DNA from: Alentia gelatinosa
Taxonomy: Eukaryota > Annelida > Polychaeta > Phyllodocida > Polynoidae
Direction: 5' to 3'
Length of the DNA: 64,000 bases
Assembly (NCBI GenBank): GCA_950022655.1
Contig: OX465579.1
Location: 47,099,950 to 47,163,949, forward strand
The notes under the pieces are model-generated. The model was not told the DNA's origin and did no database searches. It saw only the letters and a program-made list of their open reading frames with translations. A program made the position numbers and the translations under genes. Positions 10,541 through 21,234 of this stretch are shown here, one piece after another; position 1 is the first letter of the stretch, and each line of letters starts with the position of its first letter.

Positions 10541-13000
10541 AGGGAAGGGCAGTCATTGCCCTTAGATAGGGTGTAGCTGTAAAAACAGGCACATTGAAAG
10601 ATAAGCGGGGGTCAGGGAGGGGAGTGGGTGATACCTGAGAATTACTGGCAATATTAGCAGGAGTCCAGCAGCAAATCTCCCCCCTCCCTTCGGGGTCAAG
10701 GCAATCCAAGTAACGTATAACTGGGGCTCGAAAGGTAATAAAACTGAAGAACAAGATTAAACAGACAAATGAAATTCTTCAATGAAAATATCCCTCAATT
10801 TGGATAAGTTTGTTAAAAGGTTCAGGTTCCATGCTGAATGATCATAAATGCCCTCCAAGCTCACTTGACACTTTATCATTAGATTTTAGGAATAATGCCA
10901 ACAGTTGTTATTATCAGATAATTATATTTGCAATGGTAATTTGAACTAAACACCAAAACATCTGAGTGCTGAATAATTAGTGAAGAAAGGAAGTCACCCG
11001 GTAATTGTTAACCAACTCAACTCTGTGCCCAACTGAACAGATTTCGGCTATATATGAATATTTGAGCTCAAAAAGAAGTACACAGCGAGGCCTCTGCGAG
11101 GCAGGTATTCTGGCCAGGCTCTGTGATCTTGAAGCATGGTTGGTGTAGCAAGAGGCACAGGGTGGTCTCAGGCTGGCTCACTACTGCCACCCAGTGTTAA
11201 ACTACCATAACACAACCCCACATATTTTACCTACACACAGCACCTCATTTACATACACCTCCGCCTTCTTCATTCCAGTCCGCCATCACCCACCTCACAC
11301 ACATCTTTATATATACTTTTTACCCACCCACCCAACACCAATTTTTAAAATAATTTCTTCTTTTAACTCTTTTATACTTCATAGGGGTATTAATTGTACT
11401 ACAAAATATTTAACCCCTCATCCACGCATTCCTTTTTTTATACAATACATTTTATATTTAATTATCTACCAACATAAAATATATGTCTATAATAAATATT
11501 TTATTTACCCAGCCGCCGTTTCAATTCCTTCTTTCATTGGGATGGGCAGTAGTTTATAACAGGAACAATCTACTGTCTCCACTTGGCATATAAACAATGT
11601 AGGCAAAGAAGATGTGGTTACATGTGAGATTAAGATTTTTTTATATTGTTAATAAAGCAGTAGAACAGCAGGGGACCGAGTATACTCTTTTCGTGTATGA
11701 CTGTTACAATCTTCCGTCGCGTTGACAAAGATTTGCCGACTCTGACATATTAGTATCGATCCCTAAAATAATCAGCGCTCCAGTCTATTACAGTTTGGTT
11801 GACATTTAGGTATGATAGTCTACGGATTAGCAATCCATGGTATACTCAATCAAAGGCCTTACTTTAGTCGATGTATAAATATAATTTTACAATCTCCTTT
11901 CGTTCTACAATTAGATCTTTTATCACATCAGTCTCCCAGTTCGATTGTTTTCTCTAAAAGTTCATTTTCCGGACTGGACAGTCCCTGTATAGGTATTTCT
12001 CGAGGAGGAGGAACGAGTTCCCGTGAACAGCATCGAATCCAACAATTATGCAAATTAGGTTAGGTTGACACTCAGAAATTATTGTTGGTCGGCCAGACTG
12101 TTTCGTGAGTCGGCAAAGTAAGGGCATTTGGAGCCGACAGACAATCGGCGAGGATTAACAGACAAGGCGATGCTTGCCGGCGACAGGCCTTGAGGGACAT
12201 GACGGTGGTCCGACGGTCTGTGACAACTGTTGTGGCTGGTTTATTTGCTGATCCACCAACCAGATAATTCCAGGCGACATGCATTTTGGGCCGACAACTG
12301 TCCTTGACTACCACATGGTGACCATATAGCCATCTGTCAGCTCTAGCTGAGGCTTGGTGGATCAGCTGCTTCAGATACTTTTTTTTATTAGTTTATTCAA
12401 CGGCCCCCTGATTCCCTTCATTTATAATTGGATGACTAGAACAAACAAGCCAGACGAGACCTGATGTGCTGCTTGGTGCAAGATCTTTAGACGAGTTTGG
12501 AGCAAACAACACTTGTAAGATCTTTACCTTCCATCCTCTCGTAAACAATTCTTAAGCTGAATGAACGATAATAAAGTTATTCAACAGAACGGCTTGTAGG
12601 ACAATCCTACGATAATTTTATATATCGTTCGTACTTTATCAACCAGATCAGGGGTCCGTTACATAAATTTTGAAAAATACGAGCATTGGACAATGCAATC
12701 TATCAAACGATGTACGACCCTATATCCACGCCCAAAGTCGTTATATAAATTAGACATGTGAATCATTCATACAAATGGTCGTATGTATGAGATACATGGT
12801 ATGGGACATCATACGATGTAACAACACTAACTAGCCCACAGGCCTTAATCTTAGGTTTGTTGGTGTATTTTACTGTTTGTTCATTAACAGATCTTCTCTT
12901 GAGGTATTGGCTTCTTAGACTGTCCTGGAGAAAATGCAAAATTCCCAGAGTTACAGTACAAGCTTTTGCCACGACACCCCCTTGTGTGTCGTATGCTACG
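10541..13000. other. Intergenic, no gene recognised
   Basis: Mostly AT-rich, with a C/A-rich pyrimidine stretch around 11200-11340. A 13-base inverted pair GCTGATCCACCAA / TTGGTGGATCAGC occurs at about 12249 and 12353. Long frames here lack any recognisable motif. Confidence 0.45.
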
Positions 13001-13089
13001 ACTATTATAGACGACTAAAGACCATTTGAACGATGTTGGTCAATTAGTAGGGGAGCAAATGACCTGGAAAATGGGACACAATGACACCC

Positions 13090-13770
13090 GAGAGTCTCCT
13101 GGCTGAAACTTACCATGTTGGTCAATTATAACCTCAGGAATCTGAATCTGATGCTCGTTTGTTCCAGAAAGTGTAGCATCATGCTCGTTTCCATGGTAAC
13201 AGAAGGAAAACATATTTCAATAATCATTGATGTATATTAGATACTCTGAAATAAAAAGAAATGCATTTTTTCTGTGAAAAAATCATTGATTCTTTTATCA
13301 AAGGTATACACTATGAAAATATGCCCTTTTCCATTTTCATGGAAGAATTGTTGCCATGGTAACATTACAATTTCTAGCAGAACCCTTATTTTTGTTTTTT
13401 ATGGTACTCTAGGGTACTTGATGTTGAATAAAAAGAGCTATTTTATGAACAACACATTAAAATTGATGAATATAGCAAAAGTACACTGCAATAATGGGCA
13501 GCGCGGTTTTTTGAAGTCATTAGATTGTTTCCATGGCAGCCATCACAATGTATTTTCTATGACGATATCTGCCAAATAATGATAAACTAACTGAATATTT
13601 GTTTGGCAAGTCCTTATGACATGGCAACTAGTAGAGGAGTAGAGTATAAAAATGGTCATTAGAGAGTCTCCTGCATGAAACCTGCCAGATTTGTCAATTA
13701 TTGCATGGGGAATCTGATTCTGCCACTCCCTTGTCTAACAGAATGTAGCATCACTTCTGTTTCCATGACA
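13090..13770 (+). repeat. Diverged ~110-bp direct repeat pair
   Basis: Segments at 13090-13205 and 13663-13770 share GAGAGTCTCCTG, a GTCAATTAT block, GGAATCTGA, GTAGCATCA and GTTTCCATG in the same order. This suggests two copies of one old element about 575 bases apart. Identity is well below perfect. Confidence 0.55.
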
Positions 13771-14531
13771 ACATAAATGCATAATGCGTTACTCAGAAAT
13801 CCCTATTTTCCTTTACATATGAATAGTAAGTGTAAGAAAACAACAGAACATCTGCTCACAAGCTTTCATTTTCATTTTTGTAACGATTTTGAGGCATTCA
13901 ATTTAATCGTATTGTATGAGGGTCGTAGCTGTAGCTGTTTGTTGTCTGGGAACCCTCTCACACCAGCAGCAGGTTCAGTAGGGTTGTCCTAGGCTGTAAG
14001 TGATGCTGCCAGTGCCCTACACATTGATTTTAAGCAGAGGCTGCTATTTAAGTCCAGCATATTCGTACATTCAGTCTAGGTCTCAACTACAACAACACCA
14101 AAGTAGGCAATCCATTAAAAAGGGAGAGAACGAATAACTACGACAACGTAACTGTAAGTCAGACGGATTATAAATCCTAGAACTGAACTACCTCAGTTAC
14201 AAGGATAATCCTGATGTATCAGGCTAACTCACAGTAACATCTCTATCCGTAGAGTCTAGGTCATATAGATTATTAGGCAATACATATTTCTCAGTGGTAA
14301 AACACACTTTCCCTCCTCACCTCCCCACACCACCTCGGGTGCTACTTCGTCGAAACATTGTGTGGAACCAAGCTATCATTAAGCCCAACGGCACTTTAAC
14401 CCTACATAATTGATATATCTTGAATTATTCTCCGACTTTAGCCGCCTATGTGATTGTCTTGCATTATCCTGTATTTGTTGGCATTATTTTGTATACCTTA
14501 CTGTTTGCACAATCATAAAATCACGAACTAA

Positions 14532-14547
14532 GGGGGGGGGGGGGGGA
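14532..14547. repeat. Poly-G tract
   Basis: Uninterrupted G run of about 16 bases followed by acaaaaaaac. Confidence 0.9.
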
Positions 14548-14668
14548 CAAAAAAACATGCAACTGTAATGTGATCATTTCACAGGATTATAACTGCAACC
14601 AAAGCATACTGACAAGCATTGAATATTTGCTCATATTGTTTGATATATCTGGCTGCTGTCACTTGACT

Positions 14669-14717
14669 ACCAACAATGACCACTGCTCGGGGAACTACAG
14701 CAGTGGTCATTGTTGGT
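14669..14717. repeat. Perfect 19-bp hairpin, 11-base loop
   Basis: The left arm ACCAACAATGACCACTGCT (14669-14687) is exactly complementary to the right arm at 14699-14717, with the loop CGGGGAACTAC. Pairing extends outward by about six more bases with two mismatches. It may be a small foldback or a hairpin-RNA source; neither is shown by the sequence alone. Confidence 0.8.
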
Positions 14718-15279
14718 GGTCAGGTAAGATTAGTCACGCTTGGCTTGTTACCACGGGATGGGTATTGTTGATAACGGCCACAAGACCTGCTGAAGGACAC
14801 TGAATCTCGACAGCCCTGTGCCAAACGAGGCCAATCGCTGCCTCTAGGGTGGTGCTGTTCTGGTTATTGCATTTCTCCACGCTCAGAAAATAGTCCGGTC
14901 GTAGCCTACAGGCCCACCGCTGCCAGGCCGACCTCCTATCGAGATGTTTCCCGTCACACTAATTGCCCTCCGTGGAACTGAGCAGGCGGCTCGACGCACC
15001 GCCTGTCGGAGTTTCTCGTGTGGTTGATTTCCGCTCGGTCTCTTCCGCTGGGGATCCAATTTCCTGATGGATATGCAGGTTTCATGTCGCACCCTAAAGA
15101 TGTATCTACGGGTGTGGATTGGTTGTCAAGGAGATGTAGTCCACCAGGTAGCGTCTAGACAACTCACAATACGTTACGTTTGTGTGTGGATGCCGTGGTT
15201 GACCTTTGATATCTGCACAGAATATACGTACAAAGACAATCGTCAGAAGGATTGCCTAGCCATTTTCTGTATTCCCTTC

Positions 15280-15425
15280 CTCTGGATGCCTTTTGTGTAC
15301 CTCATACAATGGTTATCGTTTGATGATATTTAAGACTGTTCATTAAGACAGTCTTAGCTGTCCATAAGGTCCATAAACGTTGAATAAAGTTGACCCACAT
15401 CATCCCTGGGTCTGAACAGAAAAGG
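15280..15425 (+). mobile_element. CAGGGGCC-type MITE, partial copy
   Basis: Shares with 46320-46490 and with the reverse complement of 48272-48500 the core CTAAGACAGT-type segment, then GTTGAATAAAGTTGA, CCACATC and CTGGGTCT in order. Only the middle is preserved here. Confidence 0.6.
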
Positions 15426-15628
15426 GTCGCAGTATACTCTATTATTATATACCTGTGGTAGTATATCCTACACATACTGCCCGCTCCTACCCATGTCGTA
15501 TTTATACCCGTACGACACCTAGGTGACGTACGGGGTATGTATGTGGCGTACGGGGCATGTACGGCGGCAAAATCCAAATATTCCCCCAGTAGCAAAGTTA
15601 AAAATTCGATATTTTAAGGTATATAATA

Positions 15629-15669
15629 ATAGAGAAACAGGCTGACTGTCAGTAAGCCTGTTTCTCTAT
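15629..15669. repeat. Perfect 15-bp hairpin, 11-base loop
   Basis: ATAGAGAAACAGGCT (15629-15643) pairs exactly with AGCCTGTTTCTCTAT (15655-15669) around GACTGTCAGTA. Same loop length as the hairpin at 14669. Confidence 0.8.
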
Positions 15670-15774
15670 AGTACGGTGCATCAAGAGCCTATCTGTATCT
15701 TTTATTGAATGCATATAGAATACAGGGAAAGGGGAGAGAGATAAAGACACATTTATAAACAGAGGGCCATAATT

Positions 15775-15996
15775 ATGTTCGTTATTTTCACTATTCTTGA
15801 ATCACTGCCAAATATCATTCATGCCTTGAAAAGGAAGACCATCTTTGTCTTTATGTGTTCCGTATTCCTAGTTGCCGCATTGTATAGGTTCGGAATATAT
15901 TTGAATTTTAAAAATCGGCCAAGTAGTTCAATAACTATGGAGGAAAGTGTAGTCAGATTAAGATTGAATTTGAGGAACTCAAGTAAAACTGCATAA
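15775..15996 (+). CDS. Candidate first exon of a type II membrane protein (unconfirmed)
   Basis: Open frame of 73 codons. A short N-terminus ending in ALKRK is followed by a hydrophobic segment IFVFMCSVFLVAALYRF and then a polar stem with repeated R/N/S residues. A basic cytosolic patch before a single membrane segment and a polar stem is typical of Golgi glycosyl- and sulfotransferase first exons, but there is no catalytic sequence here. The frame ends at TAA; a possible donor (CTCAA followed by gtaaaa) lies just before it. It has no recognised downstream exon before the minus-strand receptor gene, so it may be chance. Confidence 0.25.
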   Translation: MFVIFTILESLPNIIHALKRKTIFVFMCSVFLVAALYRFGIYLNFKNRPSSSITMEESVVRLRLNLRNSSKTA

Positions 15997-16080
15997 TAAG
16001 GCGGAGTTCAAAGTTGAGATCAAACAGATTACGTCGGTTTATGAATGGAGTTATTAATTGGTCCATTATTTATATGTTAT

Positions 16081-16395
16081 ATCTGCGTCTATTCTGTTGT
16101 ATGGGGGGATGGGTGGTGAGGGCGAGGTGTGAAAGCATGACTTTGTCTGGATGCCTACCTGGGACTGTGAAACTGTTCATTGAACTGTGTTGGATGCTAA
16201 ATATTTATCTATTCAATGTATTTATATATTTGTTCTATATTCATTTTAAAAATTTAATTTTGTATTTATGTTCCATATATTTGCTTAGAATTGGTTATTC
16301 AATAAACCTTTTATCTAATAGCCGACGTTTCCTTCATTCATATAGGTATACTTTACTATACAATAATCAACAGACTGAAAACCCCGCTTTCCGAC
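16081..16395 (+). repeat. ~300-bp dispersed repeat with polyA signal, copy B
   Basis: Inverted relative to copy A at 7645-7972. It contains the same blocks in the same order, including AATAAACCTTTTATCTAATAG. It differs by many substitutions and lacks the TTAA MITE and the CCGCTTAAGGGG repeats that flank copy A. Confidence 0.7.
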
Positions 16396-16780
16396 CACGG
16401 GATCCAGGGGTCTAATGTGCTGAAATAAGTAAAATGTTAAGATGAACAAGGCAGATTGACAAGGTAAATAGGATTTAGCTCTTTATTTTGCTCAAATATT
16501 TGATTTAGCCCAACCATTGATACAATGTTTAAATAACATATCAAACACATATTGAAGGTATATTCCTACATAGATTATACATTTACCAACACAATATAGG
16601 AAATAAATAAACAACACTACATAATAGGTAAAACTACATTATTGATTAACGTCTAATGGAGATATAAGTAGGCTCTGTAGCATTGCCTTCAGTTATCAAA
16701 GATAACCGAATACATTGAAGATAGTTATAACCATAAATTTCAATGTTTGATAAAGATGACTGGGTTATTCCTGATGAAAA

Positions 16781-16811
<31 letters not shown>

Positions 16812-18553
16812 CCAAGTGCCAATTCTGAAAATAGTAGGCAATATGGAATGGAAAACAAATGTTTTAGATACGGAAACTGCTTGTGAATTTTAAACAGTTA
16901 GTGCGCTTTGTCTGTGTAGAATATGTATTTGACATCTGAGGTTACAGATCTTAAAGCATTCTGTCAGTAAATGGCGTTGTCATGATATTAATTCAGATCT
17001 GCATGAAACAAAGGTGACTCTTATACAATACATTTGGCTAGTTCAATAATATTATGATAGCCATATGCAAAAATATGTCAAATACAATGAAAAATATCCT
17101 TCATATCATCAAGGTTTTTCTTCGTAGAATACTTATAGCATACTCTCACAACACATATACCATGCATTAGAAGATAATTGTATTGTGTTTATTCATAATA
17201 CTCGTTAAACAATATAGTGTGTGCGACAACATATAAGTATGCCAAATGTAAGTGGAGTTTTCACTCGAGAATATTCAAATGACCCTTTGTCGCATTTTCC
17301 CTTTAGGTAAATTAACCCTTTGAACCAGGGCCTACACGAACATCCCAGACGACGGATGTTCTACAGAAACAGGCACTATCTTATCTTTGCTCTTTAATTA
17401 TTTTGAAAGAATGGAAAAGTTTCATATATCTTTCTCTAATCTTTTCAGATGTGGCAAAATAGTATACATCGTATAAGGTGGCACACCTATGAAGCTGTCA
17501 GATATATCACAACTAGAACCGATAAATACACAATATTACCATGATTTCGATCTGAGTGGCCGTATTCTCCGCATAGTTTACGCGTAGTAATACTCCGAGC
17601 GATAGTATTACGTAGTGTCAACTATAAGGAACTTACCCCTCAACGCCATCCGAAACACCAGGTGGCAAGACAAATAATGAATGGATTTTATCAAAAATAT
17701 TTTTGGGTGCTTGCCATGGAGGAATTTTAGATTCGTCTCAATACCATTTAAATATCATCACAACTGATGACAGTGGTTGTCCCCCGACTACAGTGGCGCT
17801 CTCTTACAATTTCCTGGCGGATGATAGCAGAACTGGCGAACACTCTGTGACCTAAAGCTCCCGGTACGCGGGTATGAGGCCTGCCCTGAGGTAAGGCCAT
17901 CTACAAATTCTACAGGGGTAAGACATCAATCCCTCCAGGCAGCCTGGAGGTGGTTCATTAGCGTAATTTCTCCACAGGGCATCTGAAACCTGCTTACCGC
18001 CACATCTATTAGGGTTCTGTCGCATATGGGAGTCCTTTACGAAACCCTGTTTTAAAAGGAAACTCCGTGGCCCTACTATCTACTTAGGCCTGTTAATAAA
18101 CTCAGTTTCGAAATTTCTTTTAGTTTACTTGAGATTTCAGCCTATATAAAAATTATATTTCTACTGTAGCCCAATAGAAGTGAAAGACATATAATAGCAT
18201 GGTAATTTAACGGGCTCACCTTTTTATGAATACATGTATATCTATTATTACCTATTAAGGTATCAATCATTAGAGACCAACGTCAGAATGTTTTCAAGAC
18301 TGCATTTAGGAAGCGGCCCGAAATTCAGACAACCCTAGCTGTAATACATACACTGAACCCGTTTGATAGATGCACCGTCATTGTTCTTTGTTCTCAATAC
18401 AGTTACCTAACTGTAATCAGCTCAGCTGTATTCAAGAGTCTGTCTCTATTTAAAACACGCCTCTTCATGCAACCACTAGAGTTTGTATTAGCGATGTAAT
18501 TAAGCACGTAGTGATTTGTGTATGATATCTATTATTACCAGATTCTTTCAAAT
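16396..18553. other. Receptor 3' flank, no gene recognised
   Basis: AT-rich. Holds a (TAAA)n run at 16779-16812 and a small palindrome CCTCCAGGCAGCCTGGAGG near 17935. The 3' UTR of the minus-strand receptor must start here, but I see no unambiguous polyadenylation signal. Confidence 0.45.
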
Positions 18554-19954
18554 CTACACAACAAGATTTTTCAGATTGGCCGGCTGTCTGTTGGGTGTAG
18601 CCATGGGCTTAGAAGCAGCATTGGTTTGTGGCTGGCTGTAGGACGGCCTGCGGCGCCGGCAAGTCTGATTTCTGAGCAGCTCACACAAACTCTTTCTGAA
18701 GTTATCCGATAGGAACGCGTAGAGAATGGGATTAAGGGCACTGTTAGAGTAGAAGATGAGGAAGGTAATGGGATTCATGATCTCCTTCAGGAAGCTGGGT
18801 TTGGTGTGCACAAACTCATTGACCAACATTTGGATGTGGTATGGGAGCACACAGACAGCGAAACATCCAATGATGATCATGAGCAGTCTGATCACCCTGC
18901 GCCGTGCTAGCAGGGCAGTCTCAGCTCTCTGTACAGGCCACTGACCAGTGGAGGACTTGTGCACCTGCTTAGTAATCTTATGCCAATTACTTCTAACCTT
19001 CTCATTCCTTTCCGTTCCAACCTTCCTTGACGCAGAATTGGCCATTAGCTGTTTAGAGTCACCCTTGCCGTCTGTGTTGGTTAAATTAGTAGAGTTGCTG
19101 GTATCTTTGTCCTCGGGTTTGGGCAGATACTGCGATATAGCGTTATTAACATCGGGACTAATCGGGGAGAGTTTGTTGGGGTTGGCGTTGGATCCTTTCC
19201 GGGGTGGGACGAGGTCCTTATGGGCGAGCAGCATTGAGTTGACGGCATCCTCATCAGGGCTCACCTCGACCGACCCGGTCTGCACACTGAGCAGATCCGA
19301 GCAGGGGTCTCCGTTCAGTGCCACGGTCGTGCTGCACCGACTGGTCCGCCAGGTGGTAGCACTGGTGACGTCACTCACCGGGGGTTCACGGGCTTCCCCG
19401 GAGGATCCCCCGGACGAGCTGGACCTCTCCGGGTAGTGGTCTTCAATGGAGATTTGTGGTCCGGAAGTGGTGTATGGTGGGTCACGGGGATGCTGCTCAC
19501 GCCCGTTGTTCACCGTATATGTATATTTGACTTTTTTCTGTTGCCGCCAGTGATGCAGAGCATTCGTGCTCAGGCGATCCAACTTGGAAGTATTCCACAG
19601 GACAACAGAGATCTTAAAGTACATCAGGCTCATCAGACATAAAGGGACGACGTACCAGATGAGGAAGTTGGCGGTTACATATGCCTGCCGGTTGAATGTT
19701 AGATCGACCACTATACAGAAAGACAACCCTGAGGTGGACACAGCATCCCGTAGCACTAAATGAGGGATTCCGGTCATTGCCGAGGCCGTCCAGATAATGA
19801 GAACCGCTACGCGTAGTAGCCACAATCTCTTCCAGGTCTTACACCGCAAGGGATGCAGGATGGCAAAGTATCTCTCCACAGAGATGACTGTGAGGATGGT
19901 AATGGAAGCAGCGTACGCCATCATCTGCACAAAATACAGCAGCTTACACATCAC
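18554..19954 (-). CDS. Class A peptide GPCR, terminal exon (TM3 to C-terminus)
   Basis: Last coding exon (466 codons plus stop) of a seven-helix rhodopsin-family receptor. It starts after acceptor tatttccag. In order: VMCK (conserved Cys before TM3), then SVERYFAILHPLRCK (E/DRY motif), TM4 with a single W, extracellular loop 2 with the partner Cys in LSFCIVVD, and TM5 (NFLIWYVVPLCLMSLMYF). A third intracellular loop of roughly 180-200 residues follows, rich in S/T/P/G, then basic RRRVIRL, TM6 with CVLPYH in place of CWxP, and TM7 with NSALNPILYAFLSDNFR. The C-tail has NQTCRRRRP. The ligand is probably a neuropeptide. The pattern reminds me of trissin/orexin/QRFP-type receptors, but I cannot settle the subfamily. 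Confidence 0.9.
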   Translation of the reverse strand: MMCKLLYFVQMMAYAASITILTVISVERYFAILHPLRCKTWKRLWLLRVAVLIIWTASAMTGIPHLVLRDAVSTSGLSFCIVVDLTFNRQAYVTANFLIWYVVPLCLMSLMYFKISVVLWNTSKLDRLSTNALHHWRQQKKVKYTYTVNNGREQHPRDPPYTTSGPQISIEDHYPERSSSSGGSSGEAREPPVSDVTSATTWRTSRCSTTVALNGDPCSDLLSVQTGSVEVSPDEDAVNSMLLAHKDLVPPRKGSNANPNKLSPISPDVNNAISQYLPKPEDKDTSNSTNLTNTDGKGDSKQLMANSASRKVGTERNEKVRSNWHKITKQVHKSSTGQWPVQRAETALLARRRVIRLLMIIIGCFAVCVLPYHIQMLVNEFVHTKPSFLKEIMNPITFLIFYSNSALNPILYAFLSDNFRKSLCELLRNQTCRRRRPSYSQPQTNAASKPMATPNRQPANLKNLVV

Positions 19955-20501
19955 CTGGAAATATAAAGTCACTGATTTACACGAAACACATTGAATATTT
20001 TTCATTCGCAATGTATGCAATGTGTGTTCTCATCTGCCAATATCAATATGTACTTATTAATGTTATATATGTTGATATTAATGCAATTTGTAAGTTATCC
20101 TGTACCAATATTGCTAAGTTGAATCATCTTCAAAAACAACATCCTTTAAATAAACAAAATTTATTTTGACGTTTTGTTCTTCTTTTATTTTTTTTTAAAT
20201 GGTCCCTTGCCTATAGACAATATACATCCATTCTCTATACATCTATTCACTGTATCCTACCCAAATAGTAATAAACACCAAACATAAGAGAAATGCATAT
20301 TGAAAAGAGTTTTATTGTATATATCAGAATAATCATCGCCCCTATGTATATTAGTAGAACACCTAATCTACAACATTAATCACCTTTTTATGTAACTGAA
20401 AGGGAACCTTCTTTAATTTTAGGCAGGGGCCTACTTGTCGCAACATGATTCAGTAATCAATAGAGATAGATGATCAGTGAGAATCTGTTGCTCACCCCCA
20501 G

Positions 20502-20573
<72 letters not shown>

Positions 20574-21073
20574 GGGAGAGAGAGAGATAATGTTATGCGA
20601 GAGATTAAGACATCAGAGGGCATATGAAAGACGGAAGCAAAGACCAAAATAAGCAATGTAGAAGATGCTGAACAAAGTCCATGAACACAGAAAGCTAAAA
20701 GAAAAGTGGGAATATGCCTCTGCGAATGCAGAATATTGCAAAGAGACAATGGCAAATCTAAATATCCTTCTACTAAAACTGAGTAAAGATGATTCCTCAA
20801 AGCCATCACAAGCCGACTTTTGTACAGTGTTCAAATAATCAGTGCACAATTTCACAACAGGTGGAAACGCCGCCTTAGATGTCTTTTCTGTACCACATGT
20901 GTTTTGTACATGATGTGTATTCGTCAGACTATTACAAGCAATTGCAGTGAACTTGGGTATAAAGTTCCCTTTTTAGTGTTGAATGTAATATCCTTTCTTT
21001 GAATCTTTAAAAAGCACCGCTCCTATCAAAAGAATCTCCACCATTGTTCTCTACGTCCGTCTGTTTCACTCAC
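19955..21073 (-). other. Receptor intron with (AG)n microsatellite
   Basis: Phase-0 intron from gtgagt to tttccag on the minus strand. It contains the (AG)n tract and no other recognised element. Confidence 0.8.
20505..20587. repeat. (AG)n microsatellite
   Basis: About 80 bases of AG dinucleotide repeats with three GGG interruptions near the right end. Lies inside the receptor intron. Open frames through it are artefacts. Confidence 0.95.
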
Positions 21074-21234
21074 CCGGCCCAGGTACCAGTAAGGAGACAT
21101 GTAGAGCAGCAGATTGGGGATGATGCAGAAGATTCCTACGCACAGATCAGCCACCGCTAGGTTCCCCAGGAAGAAGTTCGTCGTCGTGCGCATCTTCCGG
21201 TGCCGTAGCACGACATAGATCACCAACAGATTCC
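21074..21234 (-). CDS. Class A peptide GPCR, internal exon (TM1-TM2)
   Basis: A 161-bp exon upstream of the main receptor exon. The acceptor ttggcag precedes GGAATCTG; the donor is CCGG followed by gtgagtg. It encodes [20 protein letters not shown] (end of TM1 and loop 1), [19 protein letters not shown] (TM2 with its conserved Asp) and PYWYLGR. Joining to VMCK of the next exon in phase 0 gives the expected W-x-(F/L)-G-x-x-x-C-K run before TM3. It begins part-way through TM1, so a further 5' exon with the N-terminus exists; I did not find it. The first codon is split (one base in the missing exon). Confidence 0.88.

Noticed and set aside
18948..19436. Plus-strand 162-codon frame
   Set aside because: Antisense of the receptor's third intracellular loop.
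20470..20809. Frames rich in RE and LS repeats
   Set aside because: Translation of the (AG)n microsatellite on either strand.
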